Positions 15,787-26,292 of a DNA stretch of 63,601 bases are shown here, piece by piece (within the stretch, counting starts at the first letter, position 1; the number at the start of each line of letters is the position of its first letter). Made by a program: the position numbers and the translations under genes. Source of the stretch: an uncultured Prevotella sp. (GTDB lineage: Bacteria; Bacteroidota; Bacteroidia; Bacteroidales; Bacteroidaceae); NCBI GenBank assembly GCA_902798285.1, contig CADBVZ010000012.1:1-63601 (forward strand), given 5' to 3'. The notes under the pieces are model-generated. The model worked only from the letters and a program-made list of their open reading frames with translations. It did no database searches and was not told the DNA's origin.

Positions 15787-16796
15787 TACTCTATTCGTTC
15801 ATAAACATAAAGTGGATGTTCCCTGCCGGGGGCGATGAAGTCACGACTTTCCAGGGTAAGACGATTGCCATCCAAATGGCAGACATAAGGGATACCGTGA
15901 CCACCAGGGATGCTGACCACGGGCAGGTCGGTCTGATAGTATGCATTGTCCAGGAAATGATACACATTGTTGCGTGTTTCGTTTTCGTAGATATAGTTAA
16001 CCTCATGCCCTGTCTTAAACTCAATAATATGGGGACGCATCTTCTCTTCATCGGGTGTATTCTTTTGATCAATGTACTTCCACTTGCCAAGAATCCAGTC
16101 TTGATCGTCAATCCATGTGAACATTTCCTTTTTACTACCTATTTGTGCCAGGTCCATAAAATAGTAGCCCGTATTGATAGGAATTGTGTAATAGTAACAA
16201 GTGAAGAATACCTGAAGCCCTTCTTGGAGATACTTCTCGTCCAAGCCCTTCATGGGATAATAGCGGGTCTTAGGCGGATATAGTAATTGGATATGCCATC
16301 CGAGATGCTCCTCATAGCGAACCTGTCCTTCCAACTTTACTTCAACTTCACGTTCCTCGTAGGGTTTTACGTGGCAGTTGAATGTGCGATTAGGCTCGTT
16401 ATTATCAGTTTGCTGGAAACTGGTGATATACATATAGATTCTGTCGCCAGGCACTATCGTCTTATCAGCCCATTCTGAGAATTTAAAATGGCAGATGCTC
16501 TGGGCACCAGGATAATGCAGAACCACACTACTTTGTGAAGCCTCTAAGAAGGTATATGGAATAACCAGAATACTCACTTCTACCTCGTCTTTTTCTGCAT
16601 CAACCTTATTTACTGTTCCTACAAAGGGGTAGTTAGGACCATCATACCATTTGGTATCAATAACAGGTGTGTTGTCGTCGAAATCGTTGGTTTCTATACT
16701 TACCTCCTGAGACTCGCTATCGTCATTGTTGGTACATGCTGCCATCAGAATTATAGCTGTCAGGCAAAAGCTAAGTTTCTTAATTATCCTTTTCAT
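15786..16796 (-). CDS. Lipoprotein, function unknown
   Basis: 336 residues from ATG 16796 (MKRIIKKLSFCLTAIILMAAC, lipobox); the longer frame to 16931 lies in the repeated leader. The protein is beta-rich with many aromatic residues and no domain I recognise. An acidic linker (NNDDSESQEVSIETNDFDD) follows the lipid-attachment Cys, a feature of surface-exported Bacteroidales lipoproteins when acidic residues follow the Cys closely. Its sequence is unrelated to the barrel gene that shares the same flanks. Confidence 0.7.
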   Translation of the reverse strand: MKRIIKKLSFCLTAIILMAACTNNDDSESQEVSIETNDFDDNTPVIDTKWYDGPNYPFVGTVNKVDAEKDEVEVSILVIPYTFLEASQSSVVLHYPGAQSICHFKFSEWADKTIVPGDRIYMYITSFQQTDNNEPNRTFNCHVKPYEEREVEVKLEGQVRYEEHLGWHIQLLYPPKTRYYPMKGLDEKYLQEGLQVFFTCYYYTIPINTGYYFMDLAQIGSKKEMFTWIDDQDWILGKWKYIDQKNTPDEEKMRPHIIEFKTGHEVNYIYENETRNNVYHFLDNAYYQTDLPVVSIPGGHGIPYVCHLDGNRLTLESRDFIAPGREHPLYVYERIE

Positions 16797-17016
16797 ACTT
16801 ATCTTTTTAATGGGTTCCCGTTTATATAACTGCGAAGGTACTAAAACCTTGCATGATTCGGGTGCAAATTTAAGAAAGTTTTGCAAATTATGCAAGGATA
16901 AGGGGGAAATAGTGCGTTTTTGGCGTTGCAATGAAATATTAGGCTAATAGCCTTATAATCAGGGCTTTTTAGCGTATTGCGCCTGCAAGTACCCCTAAAA
17001 TTGCAACGCTTTTTAT
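16797..17016 (-). repeat. Shared leader repeat, copy B
   Basis: Matches 14386-14607 over its whole length with scattered substitutions and small indels. The inverted repeat CCTTGCAT (16847-16854) / ATGCAAGG (16890-16897) is kept. A TACCTTCG box close to the start codon is a candidate -7 element. It fills most of the 318-bp gap 16797-17114. Confidence 0.85.
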
Positions 17017-17026
17017 GGAAAATAAA

Positions 17027-17054
17027 CATCCCTCGCCGGGAGGGGCGGGGGATG
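17027..17054 (-). terminator. Terminator after the esterase gene
   Basis: On the minus strand CATCCC pairs with GGGATG around an inner GC-rich hairpin and is followed by TTTATTTT. Confidence 0.55.
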
Positions 17055-17114
17055 AATGGTTATATTACCCAAGGAGCAATCTGCCCGTTAGACAACGGGG
17101 GAGGGATTGCTGTT

Positions 17115-18383
<1,269 letters not shown>

Positions 18384-18398
18384 TTAATCTTTAATGTA

Positions 18399-20747
18399 TT
18401 ATCTGCGAAGCAGATTGAGTTTTACGTTGGGTTTCATTACGTTGTGGACTTTCTTGGTCCAGGCCTTCACGGGGGCAGAGGCTTTTGCCTCGACAGTGCT
18501 GGCTGAAGAGCAGATGAGGAAGTCGTAACGGCCTGCATCGGTCTTCCAGGCAGAAGCCTTCTCATTGAATGAGGCGAGATCCTCCGTCTTTACCTGCATG
18601 GTGACAGTCTCAGTCTGACCGGGCTGGAGTAGGGCGGTCTTGGCATAGTTGCGCAGTTCCTTCTCGGGCTTGTTCAGCTTCTTGCTGTTGGGTGCAGCCA
18701 CGAAGAGCTCTACCACGTTACGACCAGCACAAGAACCTGTATTCTTCACATCCACCTTCACGGTATATACACCGTTGGCCTCGCTGATACTCATGTTCTC
18801 GTAAGCAAAGGTGGTGTAGCTGAGTCCGAAGCCGAAGGGATAAGCCACGGGTTTGCCGAAGGAGTCGAAGTAACGATAACCCACATAGATATCCTCCTCG
18901 TAGTTGGTGTAGTCGATATTGGCCTGAGGTGTGCGCTCCTTGGGAGCCTGATCCTTGTTGTAGCCCCACATGAACATGGCGCCGAGGGTCTTATCATCGA
19001 CATTGGCGGGGAAGAACTGATCGGCGTAAGCGTCACCATACTTAATCTGGAAGGTCATGGGCAGTTTTCCTGAGGGGTTCACCTTGCCGCTGAGTACATC
19101 GGCTACAGAGAAACCACTCTCCTGACCACCCTGCCAAGTGCATACGAGGGCATCCACCTGATCCTGCCAAGAAGCAACATCCATGGGAGAGCAGATGTCG
19201 AGCAGAACGATGACCTGCTTGCCCTTAGCGTGATAAGCCTCGCTGACAGCCTTGATGAGTTGGGCCTCGCCGTCCTTCAGGTAGAAGTCGGCCTCGCTGC
19301 GATCGGCAGCCTCACCACTCTTACGACCCAGTGAGATGATGGCTACATCAGAGCCCTCGATGGCGGCATTGAGCTCGTCGGCTGTGAACTGCTTCTCATC
19401 GGCACGTGCGGGAGGCATCAGCGAGAACGCGGGACGACCATTGGGGAAGAGGCGCTTCTCCTCAGCAGCCAGGTGCTGGGTGTAGGTGGCGATGAGGGGT
19501 TTGTAAACCTCATAGCCAGCGGAGCGCAGACCCTCGATGAGGGATACGGTATAGTGGCCTACGCTGGTGCCACCGAAGCCGGAACCACCAGAGATCCAGT
19601 CGTACGATGTGCAACCGAACAAAGCGACCTTCTTGCCTGTCAAAGGCAGGATGCCGCTGTTCTTCAGGAGTACGATACCATCGGCACCAACCTCGCGAAC
19701 GGTCTGGGCATGAGCCTTCAGATTGGGCTCATTGCTATACTGATATCCCTTGAAATTGTGGGTCTTAATCACATATTCCAGGATGCGCTTTACGTTGGCA
19801 TCGAGCACCTCCATGGGCAGCTGACCACTCTTGGCAGCAGCGAGGATGGCCTCATACTGCTTGGGCTGTCCGGGCTGCAGCATATCGTTGCCTGCCAGCA
19901 TGGCGGCTACGGCATCATCGCCAGCATTCCAGTCGCTGACGTACATGCCCTTCCAACCCCACTCATCGCGGACGATGGTGGTGAGCAACTCACGGTTCTG
20001 AACGGCATACGGGCCATTCAACTTATTATAAGAGGTCATGATGGTCCAGGGATCGCTCTCCTTCACCATGATCTCGAAAGCCTTGAGATAGATCTCGCGC
20101 AGGGCTCGCTGAGACACCTGAGAGATGTTGTTATTACGGTTGGTCTCCTGGTTGTTGGCCACGAAGTGCTTGGGGCAGGCGGCTGTTCCCTCGCTCTGCA
20201 CACCACGTACGTAACCAGCGGCGATGGTACCCGAGAGGTAAGGATCCTCAGAGTAATACTCGTGGTTACGTCCGCACAGCGGATTACGGATGAGGTTCAT
20301 AGCGGGAGAGAGAATCCAGTCGAGTCCGAACTCGCGTACCTCATTACCGATACCCTGACCAACACGGAAGGCAGCCTCGCGATCCCATGTAGAGGCGAGG
20401 GTCATGGAAGCTACGAAGTCGGTGGGGTAATAATCACGATGATCCCACGCACGGTTGGCGTTCATACGGAGACCCTGCTGAGAGTCAGCGCAATAGGTCT
20501 CGGGGATGCCTAAACGATCGACGGAGAACGTGCTACCAGCGGTGCCGGGGAACTTGGCATCGTCGTTGAAATGCATGCCTCTACCGAGTACCATGTGGCA
20601 CTTCTCTTCGAGGGTCATGGCCTTGACGACCTCGTCGATGGTTTCAGCCGTGAGTGTTTGGGCTGATACACAAAGGCTGTAGCCGCACGAAGCGACCACA
20701 GCCACAATTACCAAACTAATCTTTTTAATCGAATGTACCTTTATCAT
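18399..20747 (-). CDS. GH3 family beta-glycosidase
   Basis: 782 residues. The signal peptide ends near VSAQ. The GH3 N-terminal TIM barrel (about 35-320) carries the catalytic nucleophile Asp in MYVSDWNAGDD. The C-terminal sandwich domain (about 365-600) and a fibronectin III-like domain (about 670-750) follow, so the domain set is complete. GH3 enzymes release terminal glucose, xylose or arabinose; the exact specificity cannot be read here. It is the first gene of a two-gene operon with the CE1 esterase. A candidate -7 box TACTTTTG (minus, 20796-20803) lies about 50 bp upstream. Confidence 0.9.
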   Translation of the reverse strand: MIKVHSIKKISLVIVAVVASCGYSLCVSAQTLTAETIDEVVKAMTLEEKCHMVLGRGMHFNDDAKFPGTAGSTFSVDRLGIPETYCADSQQGLRMNANRAWDHRDYYPTDFVASMTLASTWDREAAFRVGQGIGNEVREFGLDWILSPAMNLIRNPLCGRNHEYYSEDPYLSGTIAAGYVRGVQSEGTAACPKHFVANNQETNRNNNISQVSQRALREIYLKAFEIMVKESDPWTIMTSYNKLNGPYAVQNRELLTTIVRDEWGWKGMYVSDWNAGDDAVAAMLAGNDMLQPGQPKQYEAILAAAKSGQLPMEVLDANVKRILEYVIKTHNFKGYQYSNEPNLKAHAQTVREVGADGIVLLKNSGILPLTGKKVALFGCTSYDWISGGSGFGGTSVGHYTVSLIEGLRSAGYEVYKPLIATYTQHLAAEEKRLFPNGRPAFSLMPPARADEKQFTADELNAAIEGSDVAIISLGRKSGEAADRSEADFYLKDGEAQLIKAVSEAYHAKGKQVIVLLDICSPMDVASWQDQVDALVCTWQGGQESGFSVADVLSGKVNPSGKLPMTFQIKYGDAYADQFFPANVDDKTLGAMFMWGYNKDQAPKERTPQANIDYTNYEEDIYVGYRYFDSFGKPVAYPFGFGLSYTTFAYENMSISEANGVYTVKVDVKNTGSCAGRNVVELFVAAPNSKKLNKPEKELRNYAKTALLQPGQTETVTMQVKTEDLASFNEKASAWKTDAGRYDFLICSSASTVEAKASAPVKAWTKKVHNVMKPNVKLNLLRR

Positions 20748-20870
20748 ATCCTGTTTTTTTTATTAATGATTGCTAACGCCGTTGGTTTTCGGCTGCAAAA
20801 GTAGTTATTATTATTGAAAACTGTTTTCTGCTGCGTTCTTTTGATTTTCGCCCTCGTTCAAAACGTATCG

Positions 20871-21389
20871 TCAGTTATCCGATTCGTTCAAATCCGTTTC
20901 ATCTTGTTCAAAAGGCGCCTCTTTTATCTTCACGCCGCCTTCCTCGATGAGCGATTCCATGTAGCCCCATATCTTACCCAGACCATTGCCGCTCGGACTG
21001 GCGTTAGAACCATGCGAGTAGATGGAGGAGCCATCGGAGAACTTGGCTGAGAACGACCAGCCCCAGCCATCGAGCACCTCCAGCTTGGGGCGATAGGACT
21101 CTTTATACTTATACATCTTCTCCTCCTCGATGATCTGGCGGAAATGCTGAAGCACCTCAGGGGAGACTTTCTTCTCGTAGAGAGCCCCATAGCTCTCCTT
21201 CATCGCCCTGATGACAAAAGAGCCTGCGGAATCCTGTTCCACACGTCCCTCAAATTCATAACCAGCCATCGTGCCGCTACGGGTATACTCCACCCGTATC
21301 AGATCGCCCTCAGGCATTTTCTTGGGGGCACAGCCTATCAGCCCCAGCACCCCGCTTAGTAAACACAAAAATAGTCCTTTAGATTTCAT
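20871..21389 (-). CDS. Lipoprotein, function unknown
   Basis: 172 residues with a lipoprotein signal (LSGVLGLIGC). The mature part has an alpha/beta pattern with a conserved-looking WGWSFSAKFSDGSSIYSHG segment and an acidic C-terminus. I do not recognise a family. It stands alone between the GH3 operon, transcribed in the same direction, and the divergent porin gene. Confidence 0.65.
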   Translation of the reverse strand: MKSKGLFLCLLSGVLGLIGCAPKKMPEGDLIRVEYTRSGTMAGYEFEGRVEQDSAGSFVIRAMKESYGALYEKKVSPEVLQHFRQIIEEEKMYKYKESYRPKLEVLDGWGWSFSAKFSDGSSIYSHGSNASPSGNGLGKIWGYMESLIEEGGVKIKEAPFEQDETDLNESDN

Positions 21390-21395
21390 TTCTTA

Positions 21396-21440
21396 AAGTG
21401 GTTAGGGGTTAGTGGTTAGAGATTACTCTCATCACTCCAT
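21396..21440. repeat. Low-complexity spacer (GTTAGGGGTTAGTGGTTAG type)
   Basis: Repeats of GGTTAG(GG/TG) lie between the lipoprotein start and the porin promoter. They are the reverse complement of the CTAACC-type spacers at 33289-33325 and 48536-48580. Confidence 0.7.
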
Positions 21441-21551
21441 TTAGCCCCGTTAATGTCGAGGGCAAATTTACGAAAAAAAACTGAATAAAGTATCAACTTT
21501 TGGCTTAAATAACCTAAAACAATGCATAAAGATAAGATTTTTGGCTTTTCT

Positions 21552-21583
21552 TTTGTCTGTTTGACGGAAAAGTAGTACTTTTG
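21552..21583 (+). promoter_or_regulatory. Promoter of the porin gene
   Basis: -33 TTTG at 21552-21555, a 20-bp spacer, and -7 TACTTTTG at 21576-21583. This matches the Bacteroidetes consensus. Confidence 0.8.
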
Positions 21584-21622
21584 CCGACGCAAGGATTAAA
21601 ATCTTTTTAAACTAATGACAAA

Positions 21623-22741
21623 ATGAAACGTAAAACTTGCATGATGAGCGCACGGCACCGCCGTTTCGCTCTGTTAAGAACACTGGCCGTGATGCTGGCG
21701 GTGTTTAGTAGTGTGGCCGCCATGGGCCAAAGTAAGAAGGGTGAAACTGACTGGATGAAGGATTTTACCAGCCGTATCACTCTGAATGGTTATGCACAGG
21801 GAGGCTGGAGTTATCAGAATCCCAACGGAAAACCAACCAATGCTTACAACCTTAAACGTACGTTGCTATGGGCAAAAGCACGAATCACCGATCGCTGGTC
21901 GTTTATGTTTATGCACGATTTCTCGAGTGTAGTACAGGAGTTCTATACCGACTATCGCATTTCGAAGGGTAATGAGTTGACCGTTCGACTGGGACAGTTC
22001 AAACACTCGTATTCAATGGAGAACCCCCTGTCGCCTACACAGCTGGAGCTGATCGACGTTTACTCGCAAGCTGTGCTTTATCTGGCTGGTGAGGGTCCCG
22101 ATCCGCTGAATGGCGTGAACTACGGACGCGACATGGGTCTTGAGGTGTTTGGTGACTTGGCTAAGGGTGTGGTTCACTATGAACTCGCACTGATGAGTGG
22201 TCAGGGTATCAATCGTAGGGACCTGAATAATCAGAAAGACTTCATCGCTAAACTTGAACTCCGTCCGATGCCGGGCTTCCGCGTGGTGGCATCAGGTTAT
22301 CTGGGCACGGGCTGTGCTGTGAATACCGCAGCATGGAACCCTGATATTCAAGTAGGTGACAATTATAAGCGCAATCGTTACAGCATAGGTGCCGAGTACA
22401 AGACAGAGCCTTATGCCGGTAGTAAATACAAGGAGGCCCGTCCGGCTTCAATCCGTGCTGAGTGGCTCGGTGGTCAGGATGGCGATGTGGGTTCGCGTGG
22501 TGGATATGCCACCGTTAGCATTCCCGTGGTGGATGCTCTCGACGTGGTGGCCAGCGGTGAAACCTTTGATCGTAACACGAAGGTGGATGGCTGGGATCAG
22601 ACCAACCTGACACTGGGACTGCAATACTGGTTCTACAAGAAGTGCCGTGTGCAGTTGCAGTACACCCGTTGCCTCTGCGGCGAGAATATCAGCACGAAGG
22701 ATTACGATTGGCTGCAGGCACAGGTGCAGGTGGCATTTTAA
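21623..22741 (+). CDS. Phosphate-selective-porin-like (OprO/P) outer-membrane protein
   Basis: 372 residues. A long signal peptide (Arg-rich n-region, cleavage near AAMGQ) is followed by amphipathic strands. The segment FTSRITLNGYAQGG and the run GQFKHSYSMENPLSPTQLEL are typical of the porin O/P family. The C-terminal residue is Phe, as expected for BAM-assembled barrels. It likely forms an anion or solute channel. It precedes the sodium symporter gene by 38 bp, suggesting that the porin and inner-membrane transporter handle the same solute. Confidence 0.8.
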   Translation: MKRKTCMMSARHRRFALLRTLAVMLAVFSSVAAMGQSKKGETDWMKDFTSRITLNGYAQGGWSYQNPNGKPTNAYNLKRTLLWAKARITDRWSFMFMHDFSSVVQEFYTDYRISKGNELTVRLGQFKHSYSMENPLSPTQLELIDVYSQAVLYLAGEGPDPLNGVNYGRDMGLEVFGDLAKGVVHYELALMSGQGINRRDLNNQKDFIAKLELRPMPGFRVVASGYLGTGCAVNTAAWNPDIQVGDNYKRNRYSIGAEYKTEPYAGSKYKEARPASIRAEWLGGQDGDVGSRGGYATVSIPVVDALDVVASGETFDRNTKVDGWDQTNLTLGLQYWFYKKCRVQLQYTRCLCGENISTKDYDWLQAQVQVAF

Positions 22742-22779
22742 TTGAGAATTGAGTATTGAGAATTGAAAATTAAGAATCT
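22742..22779. repeat. Low-complexity spacer (ATTGAGAATTGA type)
   Basis: Imperfect repeats of ATTGAGA/ATTGAAA separate the porin and symporter genes. Similar spacers occur at 29820-29850 and 42853-42882. Confidence 0.75.
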
Positions 22780-24303
22780 ATGATAATTAAGGTAACATTG
22801 ACCATCATCTTTCTGGCCGTGATGATTGGCGTGGGAGTATACTCCCGTAAGCAGGCCAGCACGGTAGATGGTTTCGTATTAGGTGGACGTGCCGTTGGTC
22901 CCTGGCTCACAGCCTTTGCCTTTGGTACGTCGTATTTCTCTGCAGTGGTCTTTGTGGGCTACGCTGGTCAGTTTGGTTGGAAGTATGGATTGTCGAGTGC
23001 CTGGATTGGTATCGGCAATGCCATCATCGGTTCGCTCTTGGCGTGGATCATCTTAGGAAGAAGGACGAAGCTGATGACACAGCATATCGAGAGTCGTACG
23101 ATGCCTGATTTCTTTGGTACCCGTTTTTGCGATCAGGGCCTGCGCGTAACGGCGTCGGTGATAGCCTTCGTGTTCCTGATTCCTTATACTGCTGGTGTGT
23201 ATAGCGGCATCTCTCGTCTGTTTGAGATGGGCTTCGATATCCCCTACGAGTATTGTGTGGTGATCATGTCGATCCTTACCGCTGTGTATGTGATTATCGG
23301 TGGTTACAAGGCTACAGCCATGAACGACTTCATTCAGGGTATCATCATGCTCTTTGGTATCTGTGCTGTGATTCTGGCTGTGCTCAATGCACAGGGTGGA
23401 TTGATGGCGGCTGTGGATAAGTTGGCTGTGATTCCCTCTGATGCCGATCCTGCTGTGAATGGTGGCTTTGCCTCGTGGTTCGGTCCCGATCCATGGGGAC
23501 TGTTGGGTGTGGTGATCCTCACCTCGCTGGGTACGATGGGACTGCCCCAGATGGTGGGTAAGTTCTACTCCATTACCGATGAGAGTGCCATCAAGCGTGG
23601 TACGGTGATCTCTACCATCTTTGCCTTCATCGTGGCTGGTGGCTGCTACTTCCTCGGAGGTTTCGGACGTTTGTATGAGCCCGTGATTGGTGCGAATGGC
23701 AAGATTGCCTTCGACTCGATTGTGCCTGCCATGCTGGTAACGCTGCCCGATGTGCTCATCGCCCTCGTGGTATTGCTGGTGCTGAGTGCCTCAATGTCGA
23801 CACTGGCTTCGCTGGTGCTGACTTCATCGAGCACAATGACGCTCGACCTCATCTATCGCGACAAGAAATCATTGCCCGGTGAGGTGGAGGATGGTACCAT
23901 CGATGATATCGTGGCAGAGAAGATTGAGCGCCGTAAAGTGGTGGTGATGCGTGTGCTGATTATGTTCTTCATCGCTATCTCCCTGCTCATTGCCCTGAAT
24001 CCGCCTACGTTCATTGCTCAGCTCATGGGTATCTCCTGGGGTGCGCTGGCTGGTGCCTTCCTGGCTCCGTTTATGCTGGGTCTCTACTGGCGTGGTGTGA
24101 CTAAGTACAGCGTCTGGGCTTGCTTCGTATGGGGTGTTGGACTGACAGTCATCAATATGCTCATTGGCAACCCCATCAATCCCATTAACTGCGGTGCCAT
24201 CGCTATGGTGGGTGGCTTCCCAGTGGTATGGATTGTGAGTCTGCTCACGAAGAAACTGCCTAAGCAGACCGTTGACAGCATCTTTGAGTGCTACGAGAAG
24301 TAA
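22780..24303 (+). CDS. Sodium:solute symporter (SSS family)
   Basis: 507 residues, about 13 membrane spans, starting ATG 22780. The N-terminus (DGFVLGGRAVGPWLTAFAFG) and the FGTSYFSAV segment are characteristic of SSS proteins, which couple sodium entry to uptake of sugars, amino acids or vitamins. The substrate cannot be told. It sits between a porin and a TlpA-like protein and is likely co-transcribed with the porin. Confidence 0.88.
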   Translation: MIIKVTLTIIFLAVMIGVGVYSRKQASTVDGFVLGGRAVGPWLTAFAFGTSYFSAVVFVGYAGQFGWKYGLSSAWIGIGNAIIGSLLAWIILGRRTKLMTQHIESRTMPDFFGTRFCDQGLRVTASVIAFVFLIPYTAGVYSGISRLFEMGFDIPYEYCVVIMSILTAVYVIIGGYKATAMNDFIQGIIMLFGICAVILAVLNAQGGLMAAVDKLAVIPSDADPAVNGGFASWFGPDPWGLLGVVILTSLGTMGLPQMVGKFYSITDESAIKRGTVISTIFAFIVAGGCYFLGGFGRLYEPVIGANGKIAFDSIVPAMLVTLPDVLIALVVLLVLSASMSTLASLVLTSSSTMTLDLIYRDKKSLPGEVEDGTIDDIVAEKIERRKVVVMRVLIMFFIAISLLIALNPPTFIAQLMGISWGALAGAFLAPFMLGLYWRGVTKYSVWACFVWGVGLTVINMLIGNPINPINCGAIAMVGGFPVVWIVSLLTKKLPKQTVDSIFECYEK

Positions 24304-24331
24304 AAAGGTAAAAAAGTAAAAAGGTAAAACA
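24302..24331. repeat. Low-complexity spacer (GTAAAAAG type)
   Basis: Repeated GTAAAAAG(GTAAAAAA) units fill the gap between the symporter stop and the next start. Confidence 0.75.
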
Positions 24332-24871
24332 GTGAAGAAATCCATTTTGTCCCTTGCGTTGTTGGCGATGACCCTGATACTGGCATCGTGCGGACAACGG
24401 GCGAAGACGAATACTGTGGCTGCTGCCCCTGAGACAGAACAGACGGCGGCGGCTGCTAGCGATCTCGCCCCTGATTTTGAATTGCCCGATCTTCAGGGTA
24501 ATCCCCTGAAACTCTCTTCTTTGCGAGGCAAGTATGTGGTGCTCGACTTTTGGGGCTCATGGTGCATCTGGTGCATCCGTGGTATTCCCGCTATGAAAGA
24601 GGCTTATGCCAAACATAAGGACAAGATGGAAATCTTAGGCGTTGACTGCAACGATAGCGAGGAGAAATGGAAGGAGGCTGTAGCCGAGCATTCGTTGCCT
24701 TGGTTGCAGGTGCGCTGTCCTGATGATAAGCTTCAGGCACTGAGTAACCAGTATAACATAGAAGGCTTCCCCACGAAGATCGTCATTGATCCTGAGGGGA
24801 AGCTGGTGAAAGTCGTAGTAGGTGAGGATCCTGCGTTCTACACCTTCCTCGATGAACTCTTTGCGAAGTAA
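24332..24871 (+). CDS. TlpA-like thioredoxin-fold lipoprotein
   Basis: 179 residues from a GTG start (24332); the next in-frame ATG would cut the signal. The lipoprotein signal ends LILASC. An Ala-rich linker precedes the AhpC/TSA-thioredoxin domain (about 45-175). The redox motif is WCIWC within FWGSWCIWCIRG, and the cis-Pro is in EGFPTKIVID. It is expected to reduce or exchange disulfides at the envelope, as TlpA/ResA proteins do, and may be linked to the cytochrome bd genes next door, although it is on the opposite strand. Confidence 0.85.
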   Translation: MKKSILSLALLAMTLILASCGQRAKTNTVAAAPETEQTAAAASDLAPDFELPDLQGNPLKLSSLRGKYVVLDFWGSWCIWCIRGIPAMKEAYAKHKDKMEILGVDCNDSEEKWKEAVAEHSLPWLQVRCPDDKLQALSNQYNIEGFPTKIVIDPEGKLVKVVVGEDPAFYTFLDELFAK

Positions 24872-24875
24872 GAAT

Positions 24876-25124
24876 CTAATTCTTTTCTTCTACTATAGCG
24901 GAGTCGGCTGGTGCCGGCTCCGCATCGTTTGATGCTATATCGAAGGTGGCTGCAACGCTGTCGCCCATGACTACCTTGATGGAGTCGTCCTCGTCGATGA
25001 CGGCATAGCCACGTGGGGCTGCTCCATAGCAGGCCACGAAGAGCATGGCTGATGTACCGATGCCCAGCCATGCGAGCAGTTGCAGGGCTACCTTACTGAT
25101 ACTTTTATTCCAAATCTTTCTCAT
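24876..25124 (-). CDS. Small lipoprotein downstream of cydB
   Basis: 82 residues from ATG 25124, four bases after the cydB stop; an upstream ATG at 25139 overlaps cydB. The hydrophobic segment ends AMLFVACYGAAPRGY, a lipobox followed by the ACYG(A/P)P motif seen in Bacteroidetes putative lipoproteins associated with radical-SAM genes. An acidic tail follows. It ends the DUF4492-cydA-cydB operon and might help assemble or regulate the oxidase. The stop is five bases from the convergent TlpA-like gene end. Confidence 0.6.
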   Translation of the reverse strand: MRKIWNKSISKVALQLLAWLGIGTSAMLFVACYGAAPRGYAVIDEDDSIKVVMGDSVAATFDIASNDAEPAPADSAIVEEKN

Positions 25125-25128
25125 AAGT

Positions 25129-26274
25129 TTAATATGCATGATCGGTTTTGATCTCGTCCTTGGTGAGTTTCTTGCTGTCGATGGCGCGCCAGGCGTAAAT
25201 GATGTAAGCCAGCACGAAGGGTACTAACAGCGATACGTAGAACATGGTGGTAAGCGTGAACTCACTCGAGCAGGAATTCTCGAGTGTGAGCGAGCTCTGC
25301 AGATCGGCTGTTGAAGGATAATAAGCCGTATGGTTCCATGCACACGAGAGCAACAGCGCCAATACGGTAAGCACCGTGCCGATGCCAGCAGGCCAGATGC
25401 CACCTACATAACCCTTCGAGAAGATGGTCTTGCCAATGCCATAGAGCACCAGCACCACACCGATTAACAAGAGTACCAGCAGATACCACATCTCGATGAA
25501 GTTGTTAAAGTATTTGTAGGGCTCCATGTAGATAATGCCCTCGTCGTTATAGGCAAAGCCGTCCTTCAGCAACACGTGTATCAGATAGGCTACGAAGAGT
25601 GCGAGGAACGGTACGGCTGCACCGATGAGTCGTACACTGCCACGCGAGCGGATATCCTCATCGTCTACATTATTCATCACGTAGAGAATACCCAAGGTGC
25701 GAGCCAGGAATACCACGGCGAAGCCTAATACCAATACCCACGGATTCAGCAGGGCATCGAGACCATGAGAGGCATTGGCCCAACGCGAGATGATGGGAGT
25801 GATGGCTCCGGCATCAATCAGATTGTTCTTCTCGATGATGAAGTTCGATCCCTCGAAGAAGGTAGCCACAGCGCCACCCAGAAGCAGCGGTCCCACGATA
25901 CCATTCAGCGTGAGGAAGAACTGGAACGTCTTAGGACCGAGGATGTTACCAATCTTGTTCTGGAACTCGTAGCTCACGGCTTGGAGCACGAAGGTAAACA
26001 GGATGATCATCCACAGCCAATAAGCGCCACCAAACGAGGTGCTGTAGAACAATGGGAACGAGGCGAAGAATGCGCCACCAAAGGTAACCAGTGTGGTGAA
26101 GGTGAACTCCCACTTACGACCTGTGGAGTTGTAAACCAGTCGGCGTCCTTCCTCGGTATAGCCCAGCGAACGGGCTACGGAATTGGCTCCCTGAACAAAT
26201 AACAGGAATACTAATATCGCACCCAACAGGGAAACGATAAAACACCAATAGTGCTGTAAAAATTCGTATGTCAT
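25129..26274 (-). CDS. cydB: Cytochrome bd ubiquinol oxidase subunit II
   Basis: 381 residues, about nine membrane spans, starting ATG 26274. The N-terminus (LQHYWCFIVSLLGAILVFLL) and FGGAYWLWMI region fit Bacteroidetes CydB. With CydA it forms the high-affinity quinol oxidase that scavenges oxygen, a protective role in gut anaerobes. It follows cydA by 18 bp. Confidence 0.93.
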   Translation of the reverse strand: MTYEFLQHYWCFIVSLLGAILVFLLFVQGANSVARSLGYTEEGRRLVYNSTGRKWEFTFTTLVTFGGAFFASFPLFYSTSFGGAYWLWMIILFTFVLQAVSYEFQNKIGNILGPKTFQFFLTLNGIVGPLLLGGAVATFFEGSNFIIEKNNLIDAGAITPIISRWANASHGLDALLNPWVLVLGFAVVFLARTLGILYVMNNVDDEDIRSRGSVRLIGAAVPFLALFVAYLIHVLLKDGFAYNDEGIIYMEPYKYFNNFIEMWYLLVLLLIGVVLVLYGIGKTIFSKGYVGGIWPAGIGTVLTVLALLLSCAWNHTAYYPSTADLQSSLTLENSCSSEFTLTTMFYVSLLVPFVLAYIIYAWRAIDSKKLTKDEIKTDHAY

Positions 26275-26292
26275 AGTCGTAATTGCTAAAAT

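Noticed and set aside
16841-17029. 62-residue minus-strand ORF in the leader repeat
   Set aside because: The same text appears in leader copy A with frame-independent conservation, so the DNA is repeated rather than coding.
19473-20513. 346-residue plus-strand ORF
   Set aside because: Antisense to the GH3 catalytic domain; no plausible start signals or domains.
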